Assembly (NCBI GenBank): GCA_023442845.1
Contig: JAEZXC010000059.1
Location: forward strand, 1 to 7,138
Origin: Actinomycetes bacterium
GTDB lineage: Bacteria; Actinomycetota; Actinomycetes; Actinomycetales; Demequinaceae
Direction of reading: 5' to 3'
DNA length: 7,138 nucleotides
A model generated the notes under the pieces. The model worked only from the letters and a program-made list of their open reading frames with translations, did no database searches and had not been told where the DNA came from. Below are positions 5,816 to 7,138 of this stretch, in pieces; the stretch's first letter is position 1; each line of letters starts with the position of its first letter. Position numbers and translations under genes: made by a program.

Positions 5816-6747
5816 AGCTTCTCAGCCTCTCCAAAGGCGCGATCCTCCGCTGGGTCTTGTTCGGCGTTGCCGTCGCGGTGCTCGCATGGGCCGTCGTGTC
5901 CCAGTGGGACGGTGTCGCCGACGCTGCCCGCGGCATTGGCATGTGGCCGCTCGTCGCCGCCACCGCCCTCACCATCCTCGCCCTCGCCTTCAACACGCTG
6001 TCCTGGCGTGCCGTCATGCGCTCGGTGGGGCTTGACGCGCCACTGTCAGAAGCGTCGGCCGTCTTTCTTGTGTCCCAGGCGGGCAAATACGTGCCCGGAG
6101 CAATCTGGCCTGTGGTCGCTCAAACCGAGTTCGCCCGGACCCATGGGGTGAGCCGGGCACGAGCGATGACGGGATCGCTTGTTGCGATGGCGGTGGGTGT
6201 CGTGATGGCCGCAGTTGTCGGCACGATCGCGCTCGTGGTCTTCGCCCCTGGCACCGTGCTCGACTACTGGTGGGCGCTCGCCCTTGCTGTCGTGCTTGCC
6301 GTCACCCTGGTGCCGGCCGTGCTCGAACGCCTCCTTGGCATCGCCCTCCGCGCGCTGCGTCGCCAGGCCGAACCGCCACGCATCGCGGGCAAGGCTCTCT
6401 TCGCGTCGGCGCTCTGGTCGGCACTGAACTGGGCCGCCCTCGGAGTCCACGCGTGGGTGCTGCTCCGTGCTCTTGGCAGCGACGACGTGAACCTCGGCAT
6501 CGCGACGGGAGCCTTCGCGGTGGCGTGGCTTGTTGGCTTCGTCATCGTCATTGCCCCCGCTGGGGTGGGTCCGCGCGAGATCGCGCTCGTCGCCTTGCTC
6601 GCAGGAACCGCTACTGAACCTCAAGCGCTCGCTTTGGCGTTGCTCAGCCGTTTTGCGATGACGCTCGCCGACGCTTTGGGCCTTGCTCTTGGCGTTGGCG
6701 TGCAGCGGTTGCGGCGGGCACAGCCGGGCCATACTGCTGCTCCTTGA
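5812..6747 (+). CDS. Flippase-like multi-pass membrane protein (UPF0104/LPG synthase TM family)
   Basis: Predicted 311-residue integral membrane protein with several hydrophobic segments (about 13-30, 44-64, 121-145, 152-172, 198-220, 231-250, 255-266, 280-298). SQAGKYVPGAIWPVV (88-102) and APAGVGPREIALVALL (248-263) are signatures of the lysylphosphatidylglycerol-synthase transmembrane or AglD-like family, often annotated 'flippase-like' and common next to glycosyltransferases in glycan loci. Actual lipid-linked sugar translocation by this family is inferred from context, not shown. It starts within the epimerase stop (ATGA), suggesting coupling, so the longer in-frame start at 5749 is not needed. 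Its last 34 codons, including the final membrane segment, overlap the end of the GT2 gene on the other strand by 104 bases. Confidence 0.83.
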   Translation: MKLLSLSKGAILRWVLFGVAVAVLAWAVVSQWDGVADAARGIGMWPLVAATALTILALAFNTLSWRAVMRSVGLDAPLSEASAVFLVSQAGKYVPGAIWPVVAQTEFARTHGVSRARAMTGSLVAMAVGVVMAAVVGTIALVVFAPGTVLDYWWALALAVVLAVTLVPAVLERLLGIALRALRRQAEPPRIAGKALFASALWSALNWAALGVHAWVLLRALGSDDVNLGIATGAFAVAWLVGFVIVIAPAGVGPREIALVALLAGTATEPQALALALLSRFAMTLADALGLALGVGVQRLRRAQPGHTAAP

Positions 6748-7138
6748 TGCGGTACAGCTGGTCCTCGTTGAGGATGCGGTTGGACTTCGCAAGGTCGGAC
6801 AGCACGCCGATCGCGAGCGACAGCCCAGAACCGATGAGGAGCAGAGTCCCCAACATGAGGGACTGATAGTGATTGCCCTGGTCGCCTTGAGCGAGCAAGA
6901 TCGCGTAGCGCACAAACGGGACGAGGCCAAGGACCCCAAAGAACACCATCATCGTGAGGAAGAGCGACCACGGCTTGAACATGATGTACGAACGGAGGAT
7001 CGCCTGGCCTGACCGTGCCATGTGCTCGAACATGTTGGAGAACAGGCGGGATTCACGCGTCTTGGGGTTGGTGTCGATCTCGACCGACGCGATCGCGAGC
7101 GACTTGTTGCCCGCCTGGATGATCGTCTCCATCGTGTA
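6644..7138 (-). CDS. Membrane-anchored GT2 glycosyltransferase, C-terminal part (partial)
   Basis: The frame is open to the window edge, so the true start lies beyond 7138; the Met at 7132 is internal. The visible 164 residues begin YTMETIIQAGNKSLAIASV and NPKTRESRLF (24-33), which mark the end of the catalytic domain in DPM1-like GT2 enzymes that load sugars onto polyprenyl phosphate. Two membrane segments follow (about 57-82 and 94-116), then the conserved SNRILNEDQLYRIKE (119-133). The catalytic DxD region is outside the window. The last 28 residues (from about 137) are rich in Ala, Gln and Arg, look unlike the family, and lie antisense to the flippase-like gene, suggesting that an earlier stop was lost. 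Confidence 0.82.
   Translation of the reverse strand, partial: YTMETIIQAGNKSLAIASVEIDTNPKTRESRLFSNMFEHMARSGQAILRSYIMFKPWSLFLTMMVFFGVLGLVPFVRYAILLAQGDQGNHYQSLMLGTLLLIGSGLSLAIGVLSDLAKSNRILNEDQLYRIKEQQYGPAVPAATAARQRQEQGPKRRRASSQNG

Overview
The window is high-GC coding DNA, probably from an actinomycete of the Micrococcales type. The reasons are the frequent GTG starts, TANNNT-like -10 boxes, an RmlC whose key residues fall at the same numbers as the mycobacterial enzyme (His62, Lys72, Tyr132, Tyr138), and actinobacterial glycosyltransferase and flippase-like families. Genus is not assigned. Annotation was by eye and no database was searched.

Layout: positions 1-2771 hold the dTDP-L-rhamnose pathway: the 3' end of rmlA (+), complete rmlD (-), rmlC (+) and rmlB (+). 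Together these four enzymes convert glucose-1-phosphate plus dTTP to dTDP-L-rhamnose. rmlD is reversed relative to the others, converges on rmlA and diverges from rmlC. Positions 2840-3664 are a lower-GC inserted cassette holding a predicted lipoprotein gene and, just upstream and coupled to it by a TGATG overlap, a possible 31-residue ORF. Positions 3727-6747 hold a GT4 glycosyltransferase (-), then an SDR epimerase/dehydratase and a multi-pass flippase-like membrane protein (both +, joined by an ATGA overlap). The window ends inside a membrane-anchored GT2 glycosyltransferase (-).

The genes make sense as a surface glycan locus: rml makes activated rhamnose, the epimerase may supply another nucleotide sugar, the GT4 and GT2 enzymes assemble or prime glycan on lipid, and the flippase-like protein may help move lipid-linked sugar or regulate it. 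The polymer itself cannot be named.

The most unusual structure is a 134-bp imperfect direct repeat (124 of 134 positions identical by eye) that brackets the cassette. Each copy contains the same rmlB-end/glycosyltransferase-end junction. The left copy carries a dead 3' fragment of the glycosyltransferase gene and the right copy a dead 3' fragment of rmlB. This is the geometry of a single-crossover insertion, or of a tandem duplication followed by deletion. The differences within the rmlB part are all synonymous, so the two copies probably diverged as parts of working genes before being brought together. A second oddity is a 104-nt tail-to-tail overlap between the flippase-like gene and the GT2 gene. 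I see no transposase, integrase, CRISPR array, tRNA or rRNA.
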